Notes: a model not told the origin generated them from the letters alone. A stretch of DNA of 64,000 bases from Bacillota bacterium (GCA_023415575.1 JAEZKF010000020.1:1-64000); one strand, 5' to 3'; numbered from the stretch's first letter, positions 25,917-35,401 are shown. A program made the numbers and translations.

Positions 25917-27306
25917 CGACACCACTCCTATTGTTCATCAGTTTTGGAAAGATCTCCTCCAGACGCCGTTCCTTATCTAGGGGCAGCACTTGTACCTTTG
26001 AAAAGGTGTAGGAGGTATTCTGGCTGAGCTTTGCTATACGCTGCGAATAGTCTATAAAATATTCCTCATACCCCTTTGGGCAAAAGAGGTTCATATCAAT
26101 AAGATTGCCGGTCACGAGCATTTCAAATTCCAAGTGACCAAGACCCTCAACCTCAGCGGTAAAGAATACCTTGCACGCGGGCTCTCCCGAATCCTGCCGA
26201 TGGTCCTCTGGGTCAACCCAAAGCTCGGCAAACGCTGTTGTATCCTCGTTAGCAAGCGGCAGGATATAATGCAAAAGCGGGGTAAAAACGGTAGGTGCTG
26301 CTGCAAGACTCTGCAAAAGGCTATAAACCTCCGCCGTGCCTGACAGTGAACCGGGCGGGTTATTGCTGATGTGCTGTTCAATGAGCTGCGACAGGCCTTC
26401 AATGACCTTGGAGGATAGGGCAGCGGTCTCACTCTGCTTGCCGGCATTTGCAAGGTGCTCCATCAGAAGATTCCTAAGTGGTTCTCGCATTTCTTCCGGA
26501 ATATGGGTCGAAAATTGTTCAAAAGCAGGTAATATTGCATCTTTTTCATTTACAAACTTGGAAAGATTGTATACAATTAAGGTAGTAAGACTCATGGTCT
26601 TCTCATTTGCATAGATGCTTTCGTTAATCTCCCGCAGTACGCTGATAAGCGAATCCTTTAGTTGAGAAAACTCCGGGTCACCGGGTGCGATGCTATTAAA
26701 GTTCCTTGATAGCTTATCCAGCACATCTGCTACACTCGGCAGCCCCTTCATCAAATCAGCGAATTTTGAAAGATTTGCGCTGATGGAATCAAGGATATCC
26801 TTCGCATATACCTGTCCGGTAATCGCCTTTAAGAGTTGCCCAATGCTCTCACGCAGCTGGGGATTGCTGTTTGAGGCAAGCAGTGCGCGTAGTTCATCAA
26901 AAAAAGCGCCCTGGAATGCCGAGATACCCTGCTGCTGGCTAAGGATTTCGTTTAAGAGCTCTCCTTCACGAAGCATAAGCGCTTTCAGGATGCTGTCGAG
27001 CGACAGATTAGCAGAGGAATCTGCTGCGGTTCTGGACATGACAATGCTGAGCATGATTAACCGCTTCAGCGATGTAGCCACTGCCCCGGGGTCTGAAAGT
27101 AGGGCAGAAAGGGGACCCTTAGCCTGCCGCTCAGTAGCCAGATTTAAGGTGTTGTTGGTTTGCGTTTCTCCGCGGTCATTCGGCCTTGTGACCTTTGTTA
27201 AGTCCACAAGATTAAATACATCCTGTGTCGACTGCTGACCCGAGCGCACCGTATTCACATAGTTTTTAGGCAGTATCGGCGTTGTAATTTTAAGCATGTC
27301 CGACAT
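25903..27306 (-). CDS. FliK-like / YlqG-type protein
   Basis: A 467-residue protein. The first ~340 residues are mostly helical and weakly conserved. The end (AELWVDPEDHRQDSGEPACK to LEFEMLVTGNLIDMNLFCPK) resembles the Flg_hook domain of FliK. Together with the following FlhB-like gene this matches the ylqG-ylqH pair of Bacillus and many Clostridia. The function is unknown; export-substrate control is an inference. ATG 27306 has AAGGGGAT upstream, and a longer in-frame start at 27363 lacks a site. It diverges from cheA. Confidence 0.7.
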   Translation of the reverse strand: MSDMLKITTPILPKNYVNTVRSGQQSTQDVFNLVDLTKVTRPNDRGETQTNNTLNLATERQAKGPLSALLSDPGAVATSLKRLIMLSIVMSRTAADSSANLSLDSILKALMLREGELLNEILSQQQGISAFQGAFFDELRALLASNSNPQLRESIGQLLKAITGQVYAKDILDSISANLSKFADLMKGLPSVADVLDKLSRNFNSIAPGDPEFSQLKDSLISVLREINESIYANEKTMSLTTLIVYNLSKFVNEKDAILPAFEQFSTHIPEEMREPLRNLLMEHLANAGKQSETAALSSKVIEGLSQLIEQHISNNPPGSLSGTAEVYSLLQSLAAAPTVFTPLLHYILPLANEDTTAFAELWVDPEDHRQDSGEPACKVFFTAEVEGLGHLEFEMLVTGNLIDMNLFCPKGYEEYFIDYSQRIAKLSQNTSYTFSKVQVLPLDKERRLEEIFPKLMNNRSGVDVRV

Positions 27307-27345
27307 GATGTTATCCCCTTGGCCAAGATTTATTGGTCTATCTCT

Positions 27346-27374
27346 ATTATCGTATGTTATCATAAAAAATTCAA
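27346..27374 (-). promoter_or_regulatory. SigA-type promoter for the FliK-like/FlhB-like pair
   Basis: Read on the minus strand: TTGAAT (27374-27369), a 17-base spacer, then GATAAT (27351-27346), about 40 bases before the start codon at 27306. Five of six bases match at each box, with ideal spacing. No equally convincing promoter for the divergent cheA was seen in the 27375-27486 stretch, and no sigma-28 motif was found. Confidence 0.65.
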
Positions 27375-27486
27375 CGAAATAACGCTTCAGTTAGAATTTA
27401 TTATTTATCCGAGTGCACAGTTACGCTGCGGATGAATTGTAAATAGAACATAAAGGCATTGAAATCTGAAAACTGTAGGTGATATA

Positions 27487-29601
27487 ATGGACAAATTTGA
27501 CGCAAATCTCGAATCAATGCTGGATACCTTTATCTTTGAAAGCAATACATTGCTAGAGCAACTGGATGCCATCCTGCTTAAGTCCGAAAAGCAGAATGAG
27601 ATGGACCAGGAGGATATCAACGAAATCTTCCGAATCATGCACACCATCAAGGGCTCTGCTGCCATGATGGGTATAGAGAATGTATCGCTTGTGGCACATC
27701 GCATTGAGGATATGTTTTACATCATCCGCGAGGACCGCAATGCTGCCTCCGATTATAGCTCGATTTACGATATCGTGTTCCAGGGCTCGGATTTTATCAG
27801 AAATGAGATCGACAATATTCAGGATACCTCCACCTCTGCCGCAAACCCCGATGAGCTGATTGCGCGCATTGAGGAAGAGATTGAGGTGTTAAAGACCGGT
27901 AAGCCCAGAAAAGAGAAGAAGGATGCACCAGCCAAAAAGGCGTTTGAGGTCGACTTGACTGAGAATGCGCAAGAGACTCCTGCGCATGAGGAAACGGCAT
28001 CTGAAACGAAAGAAGCTGACAAGCCCGCCGAACCGGCTCAGCCGGAAAAACCGATGAGCGTAGTCAGGGTCTTCTTCGAAGACGGCTGTAAGATGGAGAA
28101 CATCCGCGCCTTCATGCTCGTCAACAACCTCAAGGATTACTGCGAAAAGCTGGAATATGAGCCTGAGGACATTGAGATTAATCAGGCGACCGCCAAGCAG
28201 ATTATCGACAACGGTTTTCTTATCTCGTTTGTTCCTTATACAAGCAACGAAGAGATTTATAAGATTATTGAAAGCTCGTTGTACATAAAGTCCTATGAAC
28301 CGCTCGGCAACAACACGCAGGTAATTGAGGACACCAAAGCCGCTGCGCAGGAAAAGAAACAGCAGATTCAAAAGCAAATAGCTGAGATTGAAACGGTCAA
28401 CAACGCCGTTGCACAGAACAAGGTTGCAAAGCAGAATCTCATCAGCGTAAATCTAAATAAGCTCGATGAACTCATGGACCTTGTCGGTGAGCTTGTTATT
28501 ACCGAGTCTATGGTTATCTCAAACCCGGATTTAAAAGGTATGCAGCTTGAAAACTTCACAAAAGCATCGCGCCAACTGCGCAAGCTGACTGATGAACTGC
28601 AGGATATCGTAATGTCTATCCGCATGGTGCCCATTTCCGGTGTCTTTAACAAGATGAACCGCATTGTGCGTGATATGAGTAAGAAGCTGGGTAAGGACGT
28701 TGAGCTGATTATCTCGGGCGAGGATACAGAGGTTGATAAGACCATTATCGATAGCCTCGGTGACCCGCTCATGCACCTGATTCGCAACGCGATGGACCAC
28801 GGCCTTGAACCTAAAGAGGAACGCCTTGCAAAAGGCAAGACCGGTGTCGGCCGGATATTCCTTTCCGCAAAGAATACAGCAGGAGAGGTTGTCATTCAGG
28901 TTGCGGATGACGGCGCGGGCATCAACACCTCGTCAGTTCTGAAAAAGGCGCGTGCCAACGGCCTATTAACCAAGAGCGATTCCGAATACACCGAGAAGGA
29001 AATCTTCAATCTCATCATGCTGCCGGGATTCTCTACGAGCCAGTCGGTTACCGAGTTTTCTGGCCGCGGCGTCGGCATGGATGTTGTGAAGAAGAACATC
29101 GAAAAGGTCGGCGGCACCATCAGCATCGAAAGCAAGTTCGGCAAGGGAACAACCTTTATCATCAAGATACCGCTCACACTTGCTATCGTAGACGGCATGG
29201 AGGTTTCTGTTGGCGGCTCTATTATGACTATCCCGATTACCTCCATCAGAGAGTCGTTTAAGATTTCCGAGAAGCAGATTGTCAAGGATGTAAACGGCAA
29301 CGAGATGGTGATGATTCGCGGCGAGTGTTATCCCGTTATCCGTCTATTCAAGGCATTTGGCATCGAGACATCAGTTCAGAACATACTCGACGGTATTATT
29401 ATCCTCGTGGAGACTGAGGACAAGGCGGTTTGCCTGCTTGCCGACCAGCTGATCGGCGAACAGCAGGTTGTGGTTAAGCCTTTACCTACCTACCTGAATA
29501 AGTTTAATGTCAAGGAATGCGGCATAGCCGGATGTACGATCCTTGGTGACGGCAGCATCAGCTTGATTCTGGATATCAAAAACCTTATTGCAAACAACTA
29601 A
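27487..29601 (+). CDS. cheA: Chemotaxis histidine kinase CheA
   Basis: A 704-residue kinase with all five domains. P1 has the phospho-accepting His52 (RIMHTIKGSAAMMG). The P2-like CheY-docking region is at about 193-280 after a charged linker. The P3 dimerization helices are at about 315-375. P4, the ATPase domain, has HLIRNAMDHGLEP, the DDGAGI box and FSGRGVGMDVVKKN. P5, the CheW-like domain, ends the protein. It is separated from the flagellar operon by the divergent minus-strand pair and followed by cheW. GTAGGTGAT precedes the ATG. Confidence 0.97.
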   Translation: MDKFDANLESMLDTFIFESNTLLEQLDAILLKSEKQNEMDQEDINEIFRIMHTIKGSAAMMGIENVSLVAHRIEDMFYIIREDRNAASDYSSIYDIVFQGSDFIRNEIDNIQDTSTSAANPDELIARIEEEIEVLKTGKPRKEKKDAPAKKAFEVDLTENAQETPAHEETASETKEADKPAEPAQPEKPMSVVRVFFEDGCKMENIRAFMLVNNLKDYCEKLEYEPEDIEINQATAKQIIDNGFLISFVPYTSNEEIYKIIESSLYIKSYEPLGNNTQVIEDTKAAAQEKKQQIQKQIAEIETVNNAVAQNKVAKQNLISVNLNKLDELMDLVGELVITESMVISNPDLKGMQLENFTKASRQLRKLTDELQDIVMSIRMVPISGVFNKMNRIVRDMSKKLGKDVELIISGEDTEVDKTIIDSLGDPLMHLIRNAMDHGLEPKEERLAKGKTGVGRIFLSAKNTAGEVVIQVADDGAGINTSSVLKKARANGLLTKSDSEYTEKEIFNLIMLPGFSTSQSVTEFSGRGVGMDVVKKNIEKVGGTISIESKFGKGTTFIIKIPLTLAIVDGMEVSVGGSIMTIPITSIRESFKISEKQIVKDVNGNEMVMIRGECYPVIRLFKAFGIETSVQNILDGIIILVETEDKAVCLLADQLIGEQQVVVKPLPTYLNKFNVKECGIAGCTILGDGSISLILDIKNLIANN

Positions 29602-29642
29602 TCACTCCACAAGGTATTTCTAGTTGAAAGGAAGATGCGTTT

Positions 29643-30152
29643 ATGGCACAGTATTTAGAAGATTTTCAGGACGATGTAGAGGATTCCCTGAAAGAAAAGT
29701 ACCTAACCTTTATCATCGACGGACAATCCTACTGCATTGATATCCGCTACGTCATTGAGATAATTGTCGTTCAGCCCATTACACAGGTTCCCGAACTGCC
29801 GGAGTACATTAAGGGCATCATCAACCTAAGAGGCAAGGTCATTCCTGTATTAGATGTTCGCCTTCGTTTTGGCAAAGAGGAGCGTCCTTACGATGATAAG
29901 ACCTGCTTTGTAGTGGTGGATGTGGCCGGTAACTCGGTTGGTATCATTGTGGATGAGGTTGAAGAGGTTATCCAGATTCCCGATGAAAACGTCGCCCAGC
30001 CGCCGAGCTTTAGCAAAAACGGCTCGAGCAGGTATGTAAAGGGTATCGGCAAGATAGGCGAAGAGGTCAAGCTGATTCTGGACTGCCAGAAGCTGCTCAA
30101 TGATGACGAAATTGATGAGATTGTCCATATCACCGACTCTGCGACAATATAA
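29643..30152 (+). CDS. cheW: Chemotaxis coupling protein CheW
   Basis: A 169-residue CheW domain protein that links receptors to CheA. Family features are FIIDGQSYCIDIRYVIEII, then VPELPEYIKGIINLRGKVIP and VLDVRLRFG, and VGIIVDEVEEVIQIP. An acidic N-terminal extension of about 20 residues precedes the domain. It follows cheA by 41 bases and ends just before an intrinsic terminator. Confidence 0.95.
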   Translation: MAQYLEDFQDDVEDSLKEKYLTFIIDGQSYCIDIRYVIEIIVVQPITQVPELPEYIKGIINLRGKVIPVLDVRLRFGKEERPYDDKTCFVVVDVAGNSVGIIVDEVEEVIQIPDENVAQPPSFSKNGSSRYVKGIGKIGEEVKLILDCQKLLNDDEIDEIVHITDSATI

Positions 30153-30176
30153 TAGTCCTTAGTCTAATGGTCTTGC

Positions 30177-30210
30177 ATAGCGACAGGCTGACCGTCTGTC
30201 GCTATTTTTT
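30177..30210 (+). terminator. Intrinsic terminator after cheW
   Basis: ATAGCGACAG (30177-30186) pairs perfectly with CTGTCGCTAT (30196-30205) around a 9-base loop, directly followed by a T-run (30205-30210). A second stem, CCACAAAA (30211-30218) with TTTTGTGG (30230-30237), follows at once in front of cheR. Confidence 0.88.
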
Positions 30211-30266
30211 CCACAAAACATAGACTTGCTTTTGTGGGTGGCAACACGGCGTAGTGCCAGAAAGGC

Positions 30267-31091
30267 ATGGTTAATCTGACGATGGTTACACTTACCGATT
30301 TAGAATTTGAACAGATTGCAGGATATCTCAAGGATAACTACGGAATCAATCTCACCAAGAAAAAGACGCTGATTGAAAGCCGAATGGCATCCACTCTTGC
30401 GGAAAAGGGCTTTACTAACTACACCGATTATTTCAAGTATGTAAAGAATGATACCACCAAAAAAGAGATGTCCCATCTCATCAGCAAGTTAACCACCAAT
30501 CACACATATTTTTTGCGGGAAGAAGAGCATTTTCAATATTTCCAGAATATCCTTTTACCCGAATATGAAAAGAACAACTCCGATAGGGAGATAAGAATCT
30601 GGAGCGCGGGCTGTTCCTCGGGGGAGGAGCCGTATACCCTTGCGATGGTTATTGCGGACTACTTTGGACTTAATAAGTCCCAATGGAAGACGAAGATATT
30701 AGCGACTGATATCTCGCTCAAGGTACTGGACAAGGCGCAAAAGGCGATTTACCCAGAGGATTCTCTGCAAAACCTGCCTGCTGCATGGAAAACAAGGTAT
30801 TTTGACCGCATCGATGAAAAGACCTATCAGGTCAAACAGGTGATTCGTGATGAGGTGGTATTCAAACAGCTTAATCTGATGGACAACTTCATGTTTGCAA
30901 AGAAGTTTGATTTGATTCTTTGCAGAAACGTGATGATCTATTTTGACCTTCCCACAAAGCAAAAGCTGGTCGAGAAGTTCTATAACGTTACAAAGCCCGG
31001 CGGTCATCTGTTTATCGGCCATGCCGAGACGATTTCAAGAGATGCCTCCAAGTACAGATACATCATGCCGGCTATCTACCATAAGGGATAG
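30267..31091 (+). CDS. cheR: Chemoreceptor methyltransferase CheR
   Basis: A 274-residue S-adenosylmethionine-dependent methyltransferase. The N-terminal helical domain contains LISKLTTNHTYFLREEEHFQ. The catalytic domain has the SAM motif IRIWSAGCSSGEEPYTLAMV, ILATDIS and the end motif FDLILCRNVMIYFD. CheR methylates receptor glutamates for adaptation. ATG 30267 is close to AGAAAGG; ATG 30282 is an alternative. Its own promoter was not recognised, so expression by read-through of the terminator is possible. Confidence 0.95.
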   Translation: MVNLTMVTLTDLEFEQIAGYLKDNYGINLTKKKTLIESRMASTLAEKGFTNYTDYFKYVKNDTTKKEMSHLISKLTTNHTYFLREEEHFQYFQNILLPEYEKNNSDREIRIWSAGCSSGEEPYTLAMVIADYFGLNKSQWKTKILATDISLKVLDKAQKAIYPEDSLQNLPAAWKTRYFDRIDEKTYQVKQVIRDEVVFKQLNLMDNFMFAKKFDLILCRNVMIYFDLPTKQKLVEKFYNVTKPGGHLFIGHAETISRDASKYRYIMPAIYHKG

Positions 31092-31122
31092 GACTCGTTA
31101 TAATTCGAAAATTACAACTTCT

Positions 31123-31192
31123 TTTACAACAAACAGGTTTAAGATATAGTCAAATGATTTGAAAACACGTTTGTGTATTCAAGTGTTTACAC
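31123..31192 (+). promoter_or_regulatory. Putative cheB promoter with palindromic operator
   Basis: TTTACA (31123-31128), a 16-base spacer and TATAGT (31145-31150) form a plausible SigA promoter in the 188-base gap between cheR and cheB. Just at the expected transcript start lies TTGAAAACAC (31159-31168) / GTGTATTCAA (31173-31182), a 10-bp inverted repeat with one mismatch and a 4-base gap. The small palindrome GTGTTTACAC (31183-31192) adjoins it. The repeats look like a protein-binding site or a 5' stem. Confidence 0.45.
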
Positions 31193-31279
31193 TGACTATG
31201 CACTCCTCGCAAGCTGCCGTTCAAGTGACCCCATCTTACATAGGACGGCAAGTATAAACCGGAAGGGCATGGTTTTGCT

Positions 31280-32311
31280 ATGAATATCAAGAAAATTAGA
31301 ACACTGGTTGTAGATGACTCTATACTATTCAGGCAGTTTATGGTGAAAAGCCTGAGTGACGACCCCGCCATAGAGGTAATCGGCACGGCGGCAGACCCCG
31401 AAGAGGCGCTAAAGCTCATCAAAGAGCTTCGCCCGCAAGTCGTCACTATGGATGTGGAGATGCCGAAAATGAATGGCATCGACTTTATTAAAAAGTTGAT
31501 GCCCGAGCATCCTATTCCGGTCGTCGTAGTGACATCATTGCCGTTAAACGCGCTGGATGCACTGGATGCGGGCGCTGTGGATTTTGTAAGTAAACCCAAG
31601 GTAAAGAACTCCACGGACCTTTTTAATTTCTCACACGAGCTTGTCATTAAGGTTAAAATTGCCTCGATGGCAAAGCTCAAGCAGGCTGTACCCGCCCCCA
31701 AGCCTGAGCGCGTGACCTTAGGGTCGCTAAAGGCAGCAGATAACCTTGTAATCGCCATTGGTGCCTCCACCGGCGGTACAGACGCAACCCTTTCAATAAT
31801 ACAGGATTTGCCGGTGACAACACCCGGTATCGTTGTAGTACAACACATGCCCGAAAAGTTTACCAAGATGTACGCCGAACGTCTCAACCGCATCTGCAAG
31901 ATGGAGGTCAAGGAGGCGGAGGACGGAGACCGCGTCCACACAGGCCGAATCCTGATTGCGCCGGGCGATTATCAGATGCGCCTTATTAAGGACTCGAAAG
32001 GCTATGCAGTCCGGTGCGAGCGCGGCGAAAAGGTCAGCGGGCACTGTCCCTCTGTAGATGTACTGTTCCAGTCGGTTTCTAAGGTGGCAGGGAAGAACGC
32101 TGTCGGCATTATCCTAACCGGTATGGGTTCAGACGGTGCCAAGGGGCTGCTCAGTATGAAAAATGCCGGCGCATATACCATCGGTCAAAACAAGGAAACC
32201 TGTGTTGTATACGGCATGCCGATGGTTGCCTATAACATGGGTGCTGTTATGAAACAGGCAGCAATCCAGGACATTGCGCCCCTGCTTTGCTCATATATCA
32301 ATAAGCTGTAA
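31280..32311 (+). CDS. cheB: Chemotaxis methylesterase/response regulator CheB
   Basis: A 343-residue protein. The receiver domain has acidic residues VVDDS and phosphoacceptor Asp58 (VVTMDVEMPKMNG). A C-terminal methylesterase domain has the catalytic serine in AIGASTGGTDA, histidine in VVQHMPEKFT and aspartate in GIILTGMGSDGAKGL. It removes methyl groups from receptors and deamidates them. It follows cheR after a gap with regulatory-looking repeats and ends before a long bidirectional hairpin. Confidence 0.96.
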   Translation: MNIKKIRTLVVDDSILFRQFMVKSLSDDPAIEVIGTAADPEEALKLIKELRPQVVTMDVEMPKMNGIDFIKKLMPEHPIPVVVVTSLPLNALDALDAGAVDFVSKPKVKNSTDLFNFSHELVIKVKIASMAKLKQAVPAPKPERVTLGSLKAADNLVIAIGASTGGTDATLSIIQDLPVTTPGIVVVQHMPEKFTKMYAERLNRICKMEVKEAEDGDRVHTGRILIAPGDYQMRLIKDSKGYAVRCERGEKVSGHCPSVDVLFQSVSKVAGKNAVGIILTGMGSDGAKGLLSMKNAGAYTIGQNKETCVVYGMPMVAYNMGAVMKQAAIQDIAPLLCSYINKL

Positions 32312-32319
32312 TGAGAAGA

Positions 32320-32360
32320 AGAAAGCTCCTTCTTGCATAGGCAAGAAGGAGCTTTCTTTC
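32320..32360. terminator. Bidirectional terminator between cheB and the GH94-like gene
   Basis: A perfect 17-bp stem: AGAAAGCTCCTTCTTGC (32320-32336), loop ATAG, and its reverse complement (32341-32357). It sits between two convergent genes (stops at 32311 and 32372). The stem end supplies TTTC-type runs on both strands, so a terminator is likely even without a long T-run. Confidence 0.75.
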
Positions 32361-32371
32361 ATGTATGGAGT

Positions 32372-35335
32372 TTATGCGTTTAGCACCAATTCGACAGTGT
32401 GCTCTTTGCCGTCACCCAAAAGTGGGATGAGGGAGCTTTCAAGCACAGCACCATCCAGCTTTATCGTGTAGTTGTCAGTACACCGTACAAAGCCTGCAGG
32501 CTTTTTGATGTTGATGGCATAGGAGGTATCACCGGTTTTAAGCGTGTAGGAGAGGGAGGCTTCCTCCGGACGAAGAAGCGGGAGCAACTTCAGTCCGTCG
32601 GCGCGATACTCAATACCAAGCGCCTCCATGATTGCAAGCAGAAGCCATGTAGATGTACCGCTGAGCGTCGGCCCAATGTTCTCGCCCGATTCATAGTTGT
32701 TGTACTGGGTGCAGAAACGCGGGTTGCCGCAGGTAACAAAGGGAGCGGACAGCGTCTTGTAGGGCAGGATGACATCGATAATCCAATAAGCCGTCTCGGT
32801 CAGGCGCTTAGCAAGCGCTGCATCCTTAACGGTTTTAGCTGCCTTCAGCATAGCAGTTGCAGCCATGGTGTTAGCATGCTTGAACACGCCTCCGTTTTCA
32901 CGGTCGCCGGGGAAGTAGAGCGCAACGGCAATACGCGGAGCGATGCGGGGATAATCCACACCCGTGCAGAGGCGATAGCCGTAGGGCGTGCGGAGGTGTT
33001 TATCGATTGTATCCAGCATGGTGGCAATCTGCTCATCTGTTGCAACATTGGCAAGCACCGACCAAGTAAAGGAGTTGAGGAAGTATGTACCTTCCGCGCC
33101 CTCTTCAATGGCGAGTGTATCGCCCTTAGCGCCTAGATAGCTTAATCCGTTGCCGCGGTTAAACAGCACGCGAGCAAAGTAATCGCCCTTCCAGGTATCC
33201 TTCTGCAGACGCTCAGCAAGATCAGCACCCAGTGCTGCATAGTGCTTCGCCTCATTGGTCATGCCTTTTGCTTCTGCAAGGCGAACGGCAATATCAATCG
33301 CAACCTTGAGCAGGAAGGCATTCATGATGCTTTCGGACAGGTCGCTCTCAAACGGGTCGCCGTACTGGCCGCCCTTTTCGAGCTGCTTATTGTAGGCAGC
33401 TTCTTTTTCGATGCCGTTGAGGCAATCGGGGTCAACATGCAGGCAGTCGTTCCAGTCAGCAGCATCAATAAGCGGGAAGCCGTGCTTACCAACGGAAATC
33501 TTAGCGGAGTAGGTAATAATCGCACACAGTGTCTCCCACAAGGGGCGCTTTCCGCCATCCGCAATCGGAATCTCCTGATCTAAGAACGAAAGGTCGCCGG
33601 TTAAATCGATGTAGCGTCCAACGGCCTGGAACAGCCATAAGCTGTCGTCTGAATAGACACCGGGCTCCTTGCCTTTCCAGTAGAAGTTGTGGTTTGCATA
33701 GCCCATTGCGTAAACGTTGGATGCCCATTCCGAGATAAGCTGACGCACGAAATCTGGACGACCCATGCCGACGAAATAGTACATCGACGCAAAGATGTCC
33801 TGAATCTCTCTAAAGCCTATTTCACGGTAGCCCTTTTGTGTCTGGTCAAACGAACGGGATACAAAGGTCTGATAGAATACTTGGAACGGCAGATTGTAGT
33901 TGCAGTAGCTGTTAAACTGAGCATCGTCACTGTCTACCGAAAGATAGGAGGAATACTTCTCGCAGAACGACTTAACCTCGTCAAGTGAACGGCGGATAGC
34001 ATCTTCATCCGCAAAACGGTCAAGAAGTGCAGCAATCTGTGCGCGCGTGGTCTTAACCACTTCGTAGCTATCCTCTACCACCTCTGATACAAGGCCGGTA
34101 AAGTTGTCGACGGTGACCGTCTCATTCACATCCACCGTAAAGGGTACACCTACGGCAAAGAAGCCGGGGCCCTTGCGGGTATGACGGTTGGGCAGCTTAC
34201 CTGCAAACTCCGGTTTTTTCAAGGAGCCGGAACCGACAAGCTCGTCAAACTTAAAGCAGAAGCTGTCAGGGTAAACAACCTTACCGTTCTGGTGTACAAG
34301 GGTAGAGTGGAAGCGGATGTTGCCCTTCTCCCACGGGGGGTTATAGTCGTAGCTTACCGCGGCGATGTTGCCGTTCTCGTCATACAGAACCTCAGACTGG
34401 CAGATAACCGTGGTGTAGATGATATCCTGCATCAGGGCATGGGTTGCGGGTGTTCCGAACATACCGATGTAAACGATGCGCAAGTCGCGTCTCTCTGCGC
34501 CCTTGTTTTGAATCTCCACAAGCTGCGCTTCAGTAGCAAGCGGCAGGCCTTCGTACTGCGGAAGGATGAAGATGGTGCGGCGGATAAACAAACCGCATGC
34601 TGTTTCGTATTCAATTACAGAATGGTTGTTTGAATGGATGCAGCGAGCAGAAACAATGTTTGCATCCTCGGGTGCTCCCGAATAGAAGATTACCTTGCCG
34701 TTTTCTACAAGATAGAACTGACGATTGGCGGGGTTGCCGTTCTCCTCGGGGCGATAGTCCCAGCGGGTAGCAAGCACCTGTGTGTCAGCATGGGAGCGGA
34801 AGCTGCCGCGGCCTAAACGGTCAACAACCGATTTAGGCGTGCTCTGCAGGGGACGCTTATAGCCCATGCGGTTGCCGATTAACATATTGGTGTAATAGTT
34901 TGGGCCCGGCTGGGGGGACTTTAGGTCGCAGATATGCTGGCCCTTTTCGTCCAGTGTACCGCCCCAGGTTAGAGACTGTGTAATGATTGCGCACATACGG
35001 AATTCTTGGTCGCTGGATAAGGACAAAGCGGATGCGCTGCCGCCCTTACCAGCAAACAGATTAACTGTACGGCTTTCGTTGTTCCATACAACAAGCACCG
35101 ATTGGTTGTCTGTGAACGCGCGTTCAAAAGTGGCGCACAAAAGCTCGTCCGCAATCAGCGCCCCAATCACCGGAGTATAGAAGGGGAGCCCGTCTACGCC
35201 CGCAGCAACATCAAAACGGTCTCCGCGAGCAAAAACGGCAGACGCGTTGCCGGAAACCGCCATACCGAGCTGCTCGGAAAGCACCGATATGGGAGAAGTT
35301 TTGATGCCTCTTGCCTTGATGCTGGATGTTATCAT
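32372..35335 (-). CDS. GH94-like carbohydrate phosphorylase
   Basis: A 987-residue protein. A beta-sandwich N-terminal half (about 1-430, including RWDYRPEENGNPANRQFYLV) is followed by an (alpha/alpha)6 barrel with GYREIGFREIQDIFASMYYF and the probable catalytic acid in DAADWNDCLH (about residue 625). CTQYNNYESGENIGPTLSGT comes near the end. This layout fits clan GH-Q phosphorylases (GH94, or the related GH149/GH161) that split beta-glucosidic disaccharides or oligosaccharides with phosphate. The substrate cannot be told by eye. No signal peptide, so cytoplasmic. ATG 35335 is better spaced to GAGG than ATG 35341. Confidence 0.75.
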   Translation of the reverse strand: MITSSIKARGIKTSPISVLSEQLGMAVSGNASAVFARGDRFDVAAGVDGLPFYTPVIGALIADELLCATFERAFTDNQSVLVVWNNESRTVNLFAGKGGSASALSLSSDQEFRMCAIITQSLTWGGTLDEKGQHICDLKSPQPGPNYYTNMLIGNRMGYKRPLQSTPKSVVDRLGRGSFRSHADTQVLATRWDYRPEENGNPANRQFYLVENGKVIFYSGAPEDANIVSARCIHSNNHSVIEYETACGLFIRRTIFILPQYEGLPLATEAQLVEIQNKGAERRDLRIVYIGMFGTPATHALMQDIIYTTVICQSEVLYDENGNIAAVSYDYNPPWEKGNIRFHSTLVHQNGKVVYPDSFCFKFDELVGSGSLKKPEFAGKLPNRHTRKGPGFFAVGVPFTVDVNETVTVDNFTGLVSEVVEDSYEVVKTTRAQIAALLDRFADEDAIRRSLDEVKSFCEKYSSYLSVDSDDAQFNSYCNYNLPFQVFYQTFVSRSFDQTQKGYREIGFREIQDIFASMYYFVGMGRPDFVRQLISEWASNVYAMGYANHNFYWKGKEPGVYSDDSLWLFQAVGRYIDLTGDLSFLDQEIPIADGGKRPLWETLCAIITYSAKISVGKHGFPLIDAADWNDCLHVDPDCLNGIEKEAAYNKQLEKGGQYGDPFESDLSESIMNAFLLKVAIDIAVRLAEAKGMTNEAKHYAALGADLAERLQKDTWKGDYFARVLFNRGNGLSYLGAKGDTLAIEEGAEGTYFLNSFTWSVLANVATDEQIATMLDTIDKHLRTPYGYRLCTGVDYPRIAPRIAVALYFPGDRENGGVFKHANTMAATAMLKAAKTVKDAALAKRLTETAYWIIDVILPYKTLSAPFVTCGNPRFCTQYNNYESGENIGPTLSGTSTWLLLAIMEALGIEYRADGLKLLPLLRPEEASLSYTLKTGDTSYAINIKKPAGFVRCTDNYTIKLDGAVLESSLIPLLGDGKEHTVELVLNA

Positions 35336-35401
35336 CGTCATTTCCTCACTTCTGCATTGTTTTTTGTTCCTGATTTTCTGATACGGGTATGCCTATATTT
35401 T

